NCBI GenBank assembly: GCA_043803805.1
Contig: JAZDJP010000014.1
Span: forward strand, 1-9,877
Source of the DNA: JAZDJP01 sp043803805
GTDB taxonomy: Bacteria > Planctomycetota > JAZDJP01
Length of the DNA: 9,877 nt
Direction: 5' to 3'
The notes below the pieces were generated by a model. That model had not been told where the DNA came from. It worked only from the letters and a program-made list of their open reading frames with translations, and did not search any database. Made by a program: the position numbers and the translations under genes. Positions 1 to 6,920 of this stretch are shown piece by piece. Numbering within the stretch: position 1 is the stretch's first letter; every line of letters starts with the position of its first letter.

Positions 1-137
1 CAGGCAGGACGATAAGGACGGAATGGTGAAAAACAGATGTGCCTGCGAACAATACGAATCTTTGGCAAGCAACTTCGGGCGAAAATGATATCCCGACGGG
101 GGTGTCTTAACTTTTAAGCCGGTTTTTTAGCGGCCTG
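1..137. other. Non-coding left edge, downstream of hemN
   Basis: I see no convincing gene here on either strand. Just past the hemN stop, the minus strand can form a weak hairpin (GCCG at 118-121 with CGGC at 131-134) around an A/T-rich loop. This is too short to call a terminator with confidence. The stretch is A/T-richer than the genes beside it, as expected for an intergenic region. Confidence 0.5.
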
Positions 138-1556
138 TTAAAGCGTCTTTGAGTACGCCCCCGCCCGCCCCGTCCGCGTCAGATACGCGTCGAACACCAT
201 GGCGACGTTCCGGGAGAACACCGCCCCGAGAATGGTGAGCGCCACCCCCCCCGGCTCCTGGCGGACAAGCCCGTCGTCCTCGAGCGGCGCGAGGGCGGCG
301 AGTTCCGCCGCGAAGTGGCGATCAAAATCGATCCGGTATTTCGCCCCGATTGCGACCGTGTCCACCCGCCTCTGACACAGAAACGCGTGGATGACGTCGC
401 GGCGAAGGCGGTCCTCCGGCGAGAGGCGCTTCGCCCGCTCCACCGCCAGCGCGCCATCCGCAAGCGCCCCGCCCCACACGGACAACTTTCGCGCCGACTG
501 GACGTAGAGATCCTCCAGGAGACTGATGCCCGTCACCCCGAAGGCCAGAAGGTCCGTCCCGGCGTGGGTGGTGTACCCCATAAAGTTCCGGCGGAGGGTG
601 CCGGCCGCGAGCGCCCGGGCCAGGTCGTCGTCCGGTCGAGCGAAGTGATCCATCCCAACGTAAACGTACCCGGCGCCAAGGAAACGTTCGCAGGCGCCGG
701 CGAAGATGCGGAATTTCTCACTCCCCCCGGGGAGCGACGCGGGATCCATCGCCTTCTGATGGGGCATCCGAGCCGGGAGATAGGCAAAGTTGTACAGGGC
801 GACGCGGTCGGGCGCCAGCGCGATGACGGCGTCCAGGGTGCGGGCGAACGTCAGATCCGTCTGAAACGGAAGTCCATATACGAGATCGAGATTGACGCCC
901 GCGTAACCGAGCCGGCGGGCGACCCCGACCACCCGGCGCGTCATGTCCTCCGGCTGAATACGGCCGATGGCCTTCTGCGTGGCCGGGTGGAAATCCTGAA
1001 CCCCGAAGGAAACGCGGGTGGCGCCCGCGCGGCGGGCCGCCGACAGATGATCCTCCGTCGTGACGCACGGATCGGCCTCGAACGATATTTCCGCGTCGGC
1101 CGCCACGGCGAATCGGACGCGGACGGCGGCGAAGAGTTCCCCGAAATCGGCGGGCGCCAGGTAGGTCGGCGTTCCGCCGCCGACATGGACCTGGACCACC
1201 GGCCGCCCCCCGCACGCGGCGGCGACAAGGGACATCTCCCGGCGGAGATTCTCCAGATACCCGATCGCCACCTCACGCCGCGGCGTCGCGATGGCGTTGC
1301 ATCCGCAAAAGAGGCACCGCGCCTGACAGAAGGGGATATGCAGATAGAGCGACAGGGGATCGCGCGGACGCGCCGCCGCGTCCTCGCGCAGACGATCGAA
1401 AACCTCCCGTCCCGTCACCGTGTCGCGCCATTCGGGAACCGTCGGGTAACTCGTGTACCGGGGCCCCGGGCGATTGTAACGGTCCAGAAACGCCGGGGGG
1501 AGCGAACGAAGAAAATGGAGATCGGCGGCGCTGGAATCCATGGGCTGGAATTTCAT
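138..1556 (-). CDS. hemN: Oxygen-independent coproporphyrinogen III oxidase HemN
   Basis: This radical SAM enzyme converts coproporphyrinogen III to protoporphyrinogen IX without oxygen, by two oxidative decarboxylations in the cytoplasm. The 472-residue product is close to the usual HemN length. It has the family N-terminus (RYTSYPTVPEW, about residues 33-43). The iron-sulfur motif is HIPFCQARCLFCGCNAI, with Cys77, Cys81, Cys84 and the HemN-typical extra Cys86. The SAM-binding GGGTP lies at about 126-130. The extra Cys of the CxxxCxxCxC pattern and the long C-terminal part separate it from the shorter HemW proteins. The ATG at 1556 is the first in frame, but its ribosome binding site is weak. 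hemE lies 144 bp upstream in the same direction, so two late steps of heme synthesis sit together. An anaerobic-type enzyme suggests heme is made under low oxygen. Confidence 0.95.
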   Translation of the reverse strand: MKFQPMDSSAADLHFLRSLPPAFLDRYNRPGPRYTSYPTVPEWRDTVTGREVFDRLREDAAARPRDPLSLYLHIPFCQARCLFCGCNAIATPRREVAIGYLENLRREMSLVAAACGGRPVVQVHVGGGTPTYLAPADFGELFAAVRVRFAVAADAEISFEADPCVTTEDHLSAARRAGATRVSFGVQDFHPATQKAIGRIQPEDMTRRVVGVARRLGYAGVNLDLVYGLPFQTDLTFARTLDAVIALAPDRVALYNFAYLPARMPHQKAMDPASLPGGSEKFRIFAGACERFLGAGYVYVGMDHFARPDDDLARALAAGTLRRNFMGYTTHAGTDLLAFGVTGISLLEDLYVQSARKLSVWGGALADGALAVERAKRLSPEDRLRRDVIHAFLCQRRVDTVAIGAKYRIDFDRHFAAELAALAPLEDDGLVRQEPGGVALTILGAVFSRNVAMVFDAYLTRTGRAGAYSKTL

Positions 1557-1625
1557 GGTACCCGAATGCCGGAATTAGATCATCATTATTGCCGCGGGAA
1601 CGTGGATCGCAAGCCACAGAAAAAT

Positions 1626-1653
1626 CGGAAACGGGAAACCGGAAACTGGAAAC
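1626..1653. repeat. Four tandem copies of a 7-bp unit NGGAAAC
   Basis: CGGAAAC, GGGAAAC, CGGAAAC and TGGAAAC follow one another without gaps, then a decayed fifth unit (TGAAAG). They lie in the hemN-hemE spacer. Just beyond them, GAACT occurs three times (from about 1665, 1674 and 1690). The array is too short, and has no spacers, to be a CRISPR. Its role is unknown. Confidence 0.7.
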
Positions 1654-1700
1654 TGAAAGAGGGTTGAACTCGCGAACTTCTCAGCTCCCGAACTTGTATT

Positions 1701-2765
1701 TCACGCCTTGTTCCACTTCCCCGCCAACGCATGCACCTCCTGGACGAAGGCCTTGACGCTTTCGACGGGTGTGAAGGGAAGGATGCCATGGCCGAGGTTG
1801 ACGATGTAGCGCCGATCGCCCGCGATCGGCGCGATCATGGCCCGTACCGCCTCGCGCACCCGGGAGGGGCTGGCGAAAAGCGTGGCCGGATCAAGGTTCC
1901 CCTGGAGGACGGTACGCGACCCGACCCGGCGGCGGACCTCGGCCAGCGGCATCCGCCAGTCCACGGAGATGACATCGGCCCCGGAGGCCGCCATGTCGTC
2001 GAGGACCGCGGCGCCATCGTTCACGTAGAGAAAAACCGGAACGCCCAGACGCTTCACGGCGGCGATCACCTCCCGCTGGTACGGCAGGGCAAACTCCCGG
2101 TAGGTCTCGCGCGAAAGCGCCCCCGCGGAGGTATCGAATACCTGGACGGCATCGGCCCCGGCCCGGACCTGGACCTCGAGGTAGCGCGTCACCATGGCCA
2201 CGAGTTTCGCCAGAAGCGCGTGCGCCGTCCGCGGCTCGCGGTGAAGCATGGTCTTCGCGTGGATGAGATTCGGGGTGATGGTTCCTTCCACGAGATAGCA
2301 GGCGAGGGTGAACGGCGCCCCGGCGAAGCCGAGGATGGGAACCTCCTTCCCGATCTCACCCCGGAGCAGATGGATGGTCCGCGCCACGGGATCGTCCGCG
2401 GGAAAGTCGGGCCGCCGGAGGGCCCGCACGGCGCGGGAGTCGCGCACGGCTCGGAGCAGAAACGGCCCGCGCTCCCCATACTCGAACGGCGCCCCCATCG
2501 CCTCCAGGGGAATCAGAATGTCATTGAAAACGATGGTCGCGTCAACGTCCAGGATATCGAGCGGCTGAAGCGAGAGGGTGGCCGCGATCTCGGGGGTGCG
2601 GCAGACGGTCCGAAAATCATGGTTGCCGCGAACAGCCCGGTACTGCGGAAGGTATCGCCCCGCCTGCCGCATGAACCATACCGGCGGCCGGTCCACGGGC
2701 CTCCCCGCGATGACGCGGAAAAAGCGATCGGTCTTGGTCAGGTCCGGAAGACGTTCCGGGGCCAT
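1701..2765 (-). CDS. hemE: Uroporphyrinogen decarboxylase HemE
   Basis: HemE removes four acetate carboxyls from uroporphyrinogen III to give coproporphyrinogen III, the substrate that HemN uses two steps from heme. The N-terminal signature PPVWFMRQAGRYLPQYR (about residues 27-43) supplies the substrate-binding Arg33 and Arg37. The conserved catalytic Asp is in FNDILIP (about residue 82). The late His is in NLGHGILPFTP. The frame stays open upstream to an ATG at 2831, but I start at 2765. That gives 354 residues, the usual HemE length, and places a G-rich Shine-Dalgarno-like run (AGGGGGGGG) just before the ATG. The 22 upstream residues look like translated leader. It lies upstream of hemN and may be cotranscribed with it. 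Confidence 0.95.
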   Translation of the reverse strand: MAPERLPDLTKTDRFFRVIAGRPVDRPPVWFMRQAGRYLPQYRAVRGNHDFRTVCRTPEIAATLSLQPLDILDVDATIVFNDILIPLEAMGAPFEYGERGPFLLRAVRDSRAVRALRRPDFPADDPVARTIHLLRGEIGKEVPILGFAGAPFTLACYLVEGTITPNLIHAKTMLHREPRTAHALLAKLVAMVTRYLEVQVRAGADAVQVFDTSAGALSRETYREFALPYQREVIAAVKRLGVPVFLYVNDGAAVLDDMAASGADVISVDWRMPLAEVRRRVGSRTVLQGNLDPATLFASPSRVREAVRAMIAPIAGDRRYIVNLGHGILPFTPVESVKAFVQEVHALAGKWNKA

Positions 2766-2868
2766 GAACCCCCCCCTGGACGGGAAAATCACCGGGGAAA
2801 ACCACCCACTCACCGTGGAGACCCCCCCCACGGGAGCAAGTGGAAAAACACGGTTTCAGGGAAAACGA
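2766..2868 (-). promoter_or_regulatory. hemE leader with a short hairpin
   Basis: This 103-bp spacer lies between the RRM gene and hemE. CCGTGG (2813-2818) can pair with CCACGG (2828-2833) across a 9-nt loop, and C and G runs are frequent. The hairpin has no T-run after it on the minus strand, so it is a poor intrinsic terminator. It could affect hemE translation or be chance in GC-rich DNA. Confidence 0.3.
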
Positions 2869-3147
2869 CTACCCGCGCGGGCCGCCGCGACCCGGGCCGC
2901 CCTCGGTCTTGGGCCGCGCTTCATTCACCGTGATGGCGCGTCCTTCCAGCATCTTGCCGTTCAAGCCCGCAATGGCCGCCTCGCCCTGGGCGTGATCCGA
3001 CATCTCGACGAAGCCGAAGCCGCGCGAACGGCCCGTGAACTTGTCCTTGATGACGGATGCCGACTTCACCTCGCCGAATTCGACGAAGGCCTGACGGAGC
3101 TTGTCGTCCGTCACCTCATACGACAGATTCCCGACATAAATATTCAT
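2869..3147 (-). CDS. Small RRM-family RNA-binding protein
   Basis: A 92-residue, single-domain RNA recognition motif protein that binds single-stranded RNA in the cytoplasm. It is of the kind found in cyanobacteria and many proteobacteria, often linked to cold or stress responses. RNP2 (IYVGNL, residues 3-8) and RNP1 (RGFGFVEM, residues 42-49) are both intact with their aromatic RNA-stacking residues. A short Gly/Arg-rich tail (EGGPGRGGPRG) ends the protein, as is common in this family. The start at 3147 is set by a strong AGGAGG site just upstream and by the typical MNIYVGNLSY beginning. The frame is open further upstream, but that part encodes a different frame of a pseudogene. The gene has its own promoter. 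Confidence 0.93.
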   Translation of the reverse strand: MNIYVGNLSYEVTDDKLRQAFVEFGEVKSASVIKDKFTGRSRGFGFVEMSDHAQGEAAIAGLNGKMLEGRAITVNEARPKTEGGPGRGGPRG

Positions 3148-3181
3148 TTCCGCCCTCCTCCTATAAACAGAGCTACGGGGC

Positions 3182-3209
3182 AGTATACCCGCGCCCCCCC
3201 GGCTGTCCA
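3182..3209 (-). promoter_or_regulatory. Sigma70-type promoter of the RRM gene
   Basis: On the minus strand, TGGACA (3209-3204, 5 of 6 to the -35 consensus) is followed after 16 nt by TATACT (3187-3182, 5 of 6 to the -10 consensus). Transcription would start near 3175. That leaves a leader of roughly 28 nt that includes the AGGAGG site before the ATG at 3147. Confidence 0.6.
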
Positions 3210-3243
3210 TAACAAAACCGGGAAAAAAGCGGCCCGTGCGGAC

Positions 3244-3260
3244 GCCGGGAAGACCCCGGC
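3244..3260 (-). terminator. Possible terminator hairpin after the GGDEF remnant
   Basis: GCCGGG (3244-3249) and CCCGGC (3255-3260) form a perfect 6-bp stem with a 5-nt loop. On the minus strand a run of six T follows, but only after an intervening stretch of about a dozen bases. It sits just past the stop of the GGDEF remnant and before the RRM promoter, a sensible place for a terminator. The separated T-run weakens the call. Confidence 0.35.
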
Positions 3261-3266
3261 CCCCGG

Positions 3267-3398
3267 TCAGAGAAGCAGGGTTTCCCGTTCCGCCCGGGCA
3301 TACCGCACCCCGTTTTTGGCGGTGTTCTTGACGGTGTACATCACGTCGTCGGCCCGGCGGACCATGTCGTCCACAATCAAGTGATGAACGACACGTCA
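3267..3398 (-). pseudogene. C-terminal remnant of a GGDEF diguanylate cyclase
   Basis: The minus-strand frame between stops at 3396-3398 and 3267-3269 reads MVRRADDVMYTVKNTAKNGV in its middle, followed by RYARAERETLLL and a stop. This matches the last helix and strand of GGDEF domains, whose consensus is close to LLRRADEALYRAKRAGRNRV. The GGDEF active-site loop and all upstream parts are absent, so the fragment cannot make cyclic di-GMP. No start or ribosome binding site belongs to it. The stop codon is in the normal place for such a protein, so only the 5' part was deleted. The deletion joint lies about where the metallopeptidase gene ends (3404). Confidence 0.75.
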
Positions 3399-3403
3399 GT
3401 CTC

Positions 3404-3772
3404 CTACGAATACCCCAGCCGGTCGAGGTCGTCCTCGTCGAATCCGAGGAAATGCCCCACTTCATGAAAGAGCGTCATCTGGATCTCCCGGACGAGGTCC
3501 GCCCGCTCCGGGAAATCCTCCACGAGGGGCCGCCGGTACAAAACAATCCGCGGCGGGAGGTCCGCCGGGTCCCAGACGCTCCGGTCCGCCTCGCTTGCCC
3601 CGAGAAAAATCCCGTAGAGGGCGTCGTCCTCCGGGACGTCGGCCTCACGGAGATCCTTCGCCGTCGGCGCCTCCGCCACGACAACCTCCACCGCCTCCAG
3701 TTTATTCCGGAATTCATCCGGAAGGGCGGCGATGGCCTCCTGGACCACCTTTTCAAAGTCAATCTGTTTCAT
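3404..3772 (-). CDS. Minimal zincin-like metallopeptidase (PF06262 type)
   Basis: A 122-residue protein with a zinc-protease motif near its C-terminus: HEVGH at 103-107, followed by FLGFDEDDL. This arrangement (HExxHxxGxDExxL at the end of a short acidic protein) is typical of the 'possible zinc metallopeptidase' family PF06262/COG3824, whose members are about 110-140 residues. I assign the family from the motif and length. Substrates are not established for the family. No signal peptide or membrane segment is visible, so it should be cytoplasmic. It starts at the ATG at 3772, 49 bp after fumC, which reads in the same direction. Confidence 0.85.
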   Translation of the reverse strand: MKQIDFEKVVQEAIAALPDEFRNKLEAVEVVVAEAPTAKDLREADVPEDDALYGIFLGASEADRSVWDPADLPPRIVLYRRPLVEDFPERADLVREIQMTLFHEVGHFLGFDEDDLDRLGYS

Positions 3773-3777
3773 GACAT

Positions 3778-3864
3778 CACCACGGAATCACGGAAGGTGC
3801 CACACAATACCATCTTTCTTTTTAGTGTTTCCGTGGTGTTCCCTTCTTATTCCGTGTTTCCGTG
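3778..3864. repeat. CACGGAA repeat cluster with a 10-bp inverted repeat
   Basis: CACGGAA occurs at 3781-3787 and 3789-3795. Its reverse complement TTCCGTG occurs at 3829-3835, 3850-3856 and 3858-3864. The outer copies extend to a perfect 10-bp inverted repeat, CACCACGGAA (3778-3787) and TTCCGTGGTG (3829-3838). The paired copies on each side share an 8-bp period. The cluster starts in the fumC-metallopeptidase spacer and continues into the last fumC codons. Confidence 0.75.
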
Positions 3865-5249
3865 CGCCCAACCATATTCTCCGGCCTCACCGCCTTGTCG
3901 AACGCCGCCGCGTCGAGAAATCCGAGTTTTACCGCGGCCTCCTTCAGCGTCAGCCCTTCCGCGTGGGCGGTCTTGGCGATTTTCGCGGCCTTGTCGTAGC
4001 CGATGACCGGCGAAAGCGCCGTCACGAGCATGAGCGATTTCGCCAGGTGATCCGCGATCCGCGCCCGGTCCGGTTCAATGCCCCGCGCGCAGTGTTCCTC
4101 AAAACCGTCCATCGCGTCCGAAATCAGCCGGGTGCTCCGGACGACGTTCGCGCCGATGAGCGGCTTGTAGACGTTCAGTTCGAAATTCCCCGACATCCCG
4201 CCGATGTTCACCGCGACGTCGTTCCCCAGCACCTGGGCCGCGACCATCGCCAGGGCCTCGCACTGGGTCGGGTTCACCTTCCCCGGCATGATGGAGCTTC
4301 CCGGTTCATTCTCCGGGATGCGAAGCTCCCCGATGCCGCACCGCGGCCCGGAGGCGAGCCACCGCACGTCGTTGGCGATCTTGGCGCAGGAGCAGGCGAT
4401 GGTTTTGAGCACCCCGTGAGCCTCGACGAGGGCGTCGTGGGCGGCGAGCGCCTCGAAAAAATTATCCGCGGGCCGGAAGGGCTGTTTCGTGAACGCCGCG
4501 ATGTGGCTCGCCGCGCGGGCGGCGAACTCCGGATGCGCGTTGAGGCCCGTCCCCACCGCCGTCCCCCCGAGCGCGAGTTCCAGCAGGCGCGGGAGCGCCG
4601 CCGCGATGCGCGCCTCCGACTTCGCCAGTTGAGCCGCCCATCCCCCCATCTCCTGCCCGAGGGTGAGCGGGGTGGCGTCCATTAAATGAGTCCGGCCGAT
4701 CTTGACGATGTCCCGGAACTCCGCCGCCTTGGCCTCGATCGTCGCCCGGAGACGCCGGATCGCCGGGAGGAGCCGCCGGTCCCACTCCAGCACGACGGCG
4801 ATGTGAATGGCCGCCGGGAAGGCGTCGTTCGTGCTCTGACACTTGTTCACGTCGTCGTTCGGGTGGACGGGCGTCTTGGAACCCATCACCCCCCCGGCCA
4901 TCTCGATGGCGCGGTTCGAGATGACCTCGTTCACGTTCATGTTCGTCTGGGTGCCGGAGCCCGTCTGCCAGACGACGAGGGGAAAGTGGTCGTCGAGTTT
5001 TCCGGCGACGATCTCGTCGGCCGCCCGGACGATGAGATCCGCCCTGTCCCTCGGGAGAATCCCGAGTTCCGCGTTGGCCAACGCCGCGGCCTTCTTGAGG
5101 AGGGCGAGCGCCCGGATGATTTCGAGCGGCATCCGCTCGGCGCCGATCTTGAAATTGGCGACCGACCGCGCCGTCTGAGCCCCATAGTAACAACCGGCGG
5201 GGACCTTCATCTCGCCCATCGTGTCGGTTTCGATGCGGAAGGATGTCAT
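3822..5249 (-). CDS. fumC: Class II fumarate hydratase FumC
   Basis: This iron-independent homotetrameric enzyme interconverts fumarate and malate in the TCA cycle and recycles fumarate from purine and arginine synthesis. The family motifs are all present: TGSGTQTNMN at about 97-106, the HPNDDVN site at about 129-135, GRTHLMDATP at about 185-194, and the superfamily signature GSSIMPGKVNP at 317-327. The start at 5249 follows AGGAGG at a good distance and gives the usual MTSFRIETDTMGE beginning. An in-frame ATG at 5273 lies upstream of that ribosome site and is unlikely. The product is 475 residues, about 10-15 longer than usual at the C-terminus. That basic tail (RTETRNKKGTPRKH) is encoded by the start of a repeat cluster. 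No clear promoter was found in the upstream gap. Confidence 0.96.
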   Translation of the reverse strand: MTSFRIETDTMGEMKVPAGCYYGAQTARSVANFKIGAERMPLEIIRALALLKKAAALANAELGILPRDRADLIVRAADEIVAGKLDDHFPLVVWQTGSGTQTNMNVNEVISNRAIEMAGGVMGSKTPVHPNDDVNKCQSTNDAFPAAIHIAVVLEWDRRLLPAIRRLRATIEAKAAEFRDIVKIGRTHLMDATPLTLGQEMGGWAAQLAKSEARIAAALPRLLELALGGTAVGTGLNAHPEFAARAASHIAAFTKQPFRPADNFFEALAAHDALVEAHGVLKTIACSCAKIANDVRWLASGPRCGIGELRIPENEPGSSIMPGKVNPTQCEALAMVAAQVLGNDVAVNIGGMSGNFELNVYKPLIGANVVRSTRLISDAMDGFEEHCARGIEPDRARIADHLAKSLMLVTALSPVIGYDKAAKIAKTAHAEGLTLKEAAVKLGFLDAAAFDKAVRPENMVGRTETRNKKGTPRKH

Positions 5250-5469
5250 GATCGCCTCCTGAAGCAAATGCATGACCCGGACAAGCCGGAATCCCGCAGG
5301 CCAAACCTACTACGCCGCTCATGGTGAGCCTGTCGAACCATGAGCGGTGGCTCATCCTTCGACCGGCTCAGGATGAGCGGTTTTATCTCGCTGCAAACGA
5401 CATCCTGTTTTCTTGCCGTTTTTCGCGAGATTTCAACCGTAAAAAAACCACATTCCAATGCCGGCAGTG
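5250..5469. other. Intergenic gap between fumC and the PurF-like gene
   Basis: About 220 bp without a gene. It holds the fumC ribosome binding site (AGGAGG just upstream of 5249), the double palindrome described separately, and an A/T-richer part (about 5382-5457). In that part a TTGAAA box on the minus strand could be a -35 element, but I cannot pair it with a good -10. Confidence 0.6.
5315..5378. repeat. Two adjacent REP-like palindromes
   Basis: The first has perfect 11-bp arms, CCGCTCATGGT (5315-5325) and ACCATGAGCGG (5337-5347), around an 11-nt loop. The second has 8-bp arms, GCTCATCC (5350-5357) and GGATGAGC (5371-5378), around a loop containing TTCGACCGGCTCA. Both loops carry a form of the GCCTGTCGA / TCGACCGGC core. 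Elements of this type (GTTCGACAGGCTCACCATGAG and relatives) recur between genes in many bacterial genomes, to my knowledge. As hairpins they could end or stabilise transcripts on either strand. Confidence 0.75.
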
Positions 5470-6870
5470 CTATTCCGCCCCGTCCCAGCAGAACGTGCAG
5501 AGTTTTTCCTTCGGCAGGCCGATGGCCTCCACGAGATCCGCCAGACGCTGATATTTGAGCGTCGTGAGATTCAGCCGCCGGCGGATGCGTTCCACCATCT
5601 TTTCGTACCGCGGCGAGCCGTCGCGGGCGTATTCCGCCAGATGCACCCCGTCACGCCCCTCGATCTCCCGGATTGCCCGCCGGGCCGCGAGATCGAGTTC
5701 CGAACGCGACCGGGAGAAATTGAGAAACTTGCAGCCATAGACGAGCGGCGGGCAGGCCGGCCGCATGTGGATCTCCCGCGCCCCGGCGTCGAAGAGCCGC
5801 CGGACGGTGTCCTGCAACTGGGTGCCGCGGACGATGGAATCCTCGCAAAACAGGACACGCTGGCCCGCCATCATCTCGCGCACCGGGATGAGCTTCATCC
5901 GCGCGACGAGGTCGCGCCGGGTCTGGTCCTGGGGCATGAACGACCGCGCCCAGGTCGGGGTGTACTTCACGAAGGGCCGGCAGTAGGGGACGCGGGCCTG
6001 GGCCGCGTAGCCGATGGCGTGTCCGACGCCCGAATCGGGAATACCGGAGACCATGTCCACGGTGACGTTGTCACGGCGGGCGAGCGCCGCCCCGCAGCGG
6101 TTGCGGGCGATCTCGACGTTCACCCCATTATAACTGGAAGCCGGATAGCCGTAGTACACCCACAGGAACGAACAGATTTGGGACCGCCCGAGCGGCTTCG
6201 CGATGGTCTCCGCCCCCGCCGCCGTGATCCGGACGATTTCCCCCGGCCCGAGATCACGGACGTGCTGATAACCGAGATTCGGAAAGGCGCAGGTCTCGAG
6301 CGTCGCCGCGAAAGCCCCCTTCTTCCTCCCGAGGATGACCGGGGTGCGGCCGAGGCGGTCCCGCGCCGCATAGATCCCGTGTTCGGTGAGCAGGAGCATC
6401 GAGCAGGATCCCTCGACGGCCTGCTGGGCCCGGCGGATGCCCTCCCCGAACGTCCGCCCCTGATTGATGATCGTGGCGATGACCTCCGTCGGATTCACCT
6501 GGGCTCCGCTCATCTCGGAGAAATGGGGCGTCCGCGCCCGGAAGGCCTTCCCGACGAGCGCGTCGAGATTCCGGACCACCCCCACCGTCACGATCGCGTA
6601 GGTCCCCAGGTGCGAGCCGATGATGATGGGCTGGTCCTCGAAATCGCTGATGACGCCGATGCCCGTCCGCCCCGCGAGCCGGCCGAGATCCTGCTCGAAC
6701 TTGGAACGGAACTGGGCGCTGGTGATGTCGTGGATGAACCGGACCGGGCCGTCCTTCCCCCACACCGAGAGCCCCCCCCGGCGCGTCCCGAGGTGGGAGT
6801 GGTAATCGGTCCCGTAGAACAGGTCCTGAACGCAATCCCCTTTGGCCGCAACACCGAAGAAACCGCCCAT
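5470..6870 (-). CDS. PurF-like phosphoribosyltransferase lacking the glutaminase nucleophile
   Basis: The 466 residues align end to end with amidophosphoribosyltransferase (PurF), which makes phosphoribosylamine from PRPP and glutamine. The phosphoribosyltransferase half is well kept: the PRPP loop VLFCEDSIVRGT (about 339-350, usual DD changed to ED), the flexible-loop region ending MKLIPVREMMAG, and four cysteines at the places of the Bacillus-type [4Fe-4S] ligands (Cys233, Cys380, Cys458, Cys461 in CTFC). The N-terminal half is not: it begins MGGFFG where PurF has MCGIFG, and the Arg, Asn and Asp that hold glutamine are also replaced. An in-frame TAA five codons upstream fixes the start at 6870, after a GAGGGGG ribosome site. 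It is probably a known PurF-like subfamily, with ammonia-dependent or altered activity inferred. No other purine gene is nearby. Confidence 0.85.
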   Translation of the reverse strand: MGGFFGVAAKGDCVQDLFYGTDYHSHLGTRRGGLSVWGKDGPVRFIHDITSAQFRSKFEQDLGRLAGRTGIGVISDFEDQPIIIGSHLGTYAIVTVGVVRNLDALVGKAFRARTPHFSEMSGAQVNPTEVIATIINQGRTFGEGIRRAQQAVEGSCSMLLLTEHGIYAARDRLGRTPVILGRKKGAFAATLETCAFPNLGYQHVRDLGPGEIVRITAAGAETIAKPLGRSQICSFLWVYYGYPASSYNGVNVEIARNRCGAALARRDNVTVDMVSGIPDSGVGHAIGYAAQARVPYCRPFVKYTPTWARSFMPQDQTRRDLVARMKLIPVREMMAGQRVLFCEDSIVRGTQLQDTVRRLFDAGAREIHMRPACPPLVYGCKFLNFSRSRSELDLAARRAIREIEGRDGVHLAEYARDGSPRYEKMVERIRRRLNLTTLKYQRLADLVEAIGLPKEKLCTFCWDGAE

Positions 6871-6920
6871 GGATTCCCCCTCTTATATGGTTGGCGGAAG
6901 AGGTGATCCTCCCGCGACCG

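Noticed and set aside
1626..1660. CRISPR-like array
   Set aside because: The units are only 7 bp and abut with no spacers. It is a simple tandem repeat.
315..1667. Long open frame on the plus strand opposite hemN
   Set aside because: It is antisense to a clearly recognisable HemN over nearly its whole length. Its translation is rich in Arg, Gly and Pro with no family motif, the usual shadow of a G+C-rich gene.
2766..2831. 22-residue N-terminal extension of HemE
   Set aside because: The residues do not resemble the HemE family, the shorter form has the standard 354-residue length, and a G-rich ribosome site sits just before 2765.
1731..2933. Long open frame on the plus strand opposite hemE
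   Set aside because: Antisense to an intact HemE with all conserved motifs. The plus-strand product is low-complexity and has no recognisable domain.
5250..5273. Upstream ATG for fumC (MHLLQEAI)
   Set aside because: The AGGAGG ribosome site lies inside this extension and is well placed for the ATG at 5249, where the family N-terminus begins.
5470..6870. Sequencing or start-site error hiding the PurF Cys1
   Set aside because: The codon after ATG is GGC-type glycine in a conserved-looking MGGFFG context, other glutaminase residues are changed too, and an in-frame stop precedes the ATG. A single error would not explain this pattern.
5458..6906. Long open frame on the plus strand opposite the PurF-like gene
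   Set aside because: The minus strand has clear PurF motifs throughout. The plus-strand translation is Arg/Pro/Asp-rich with no motif and runs past both ends of the real gene.
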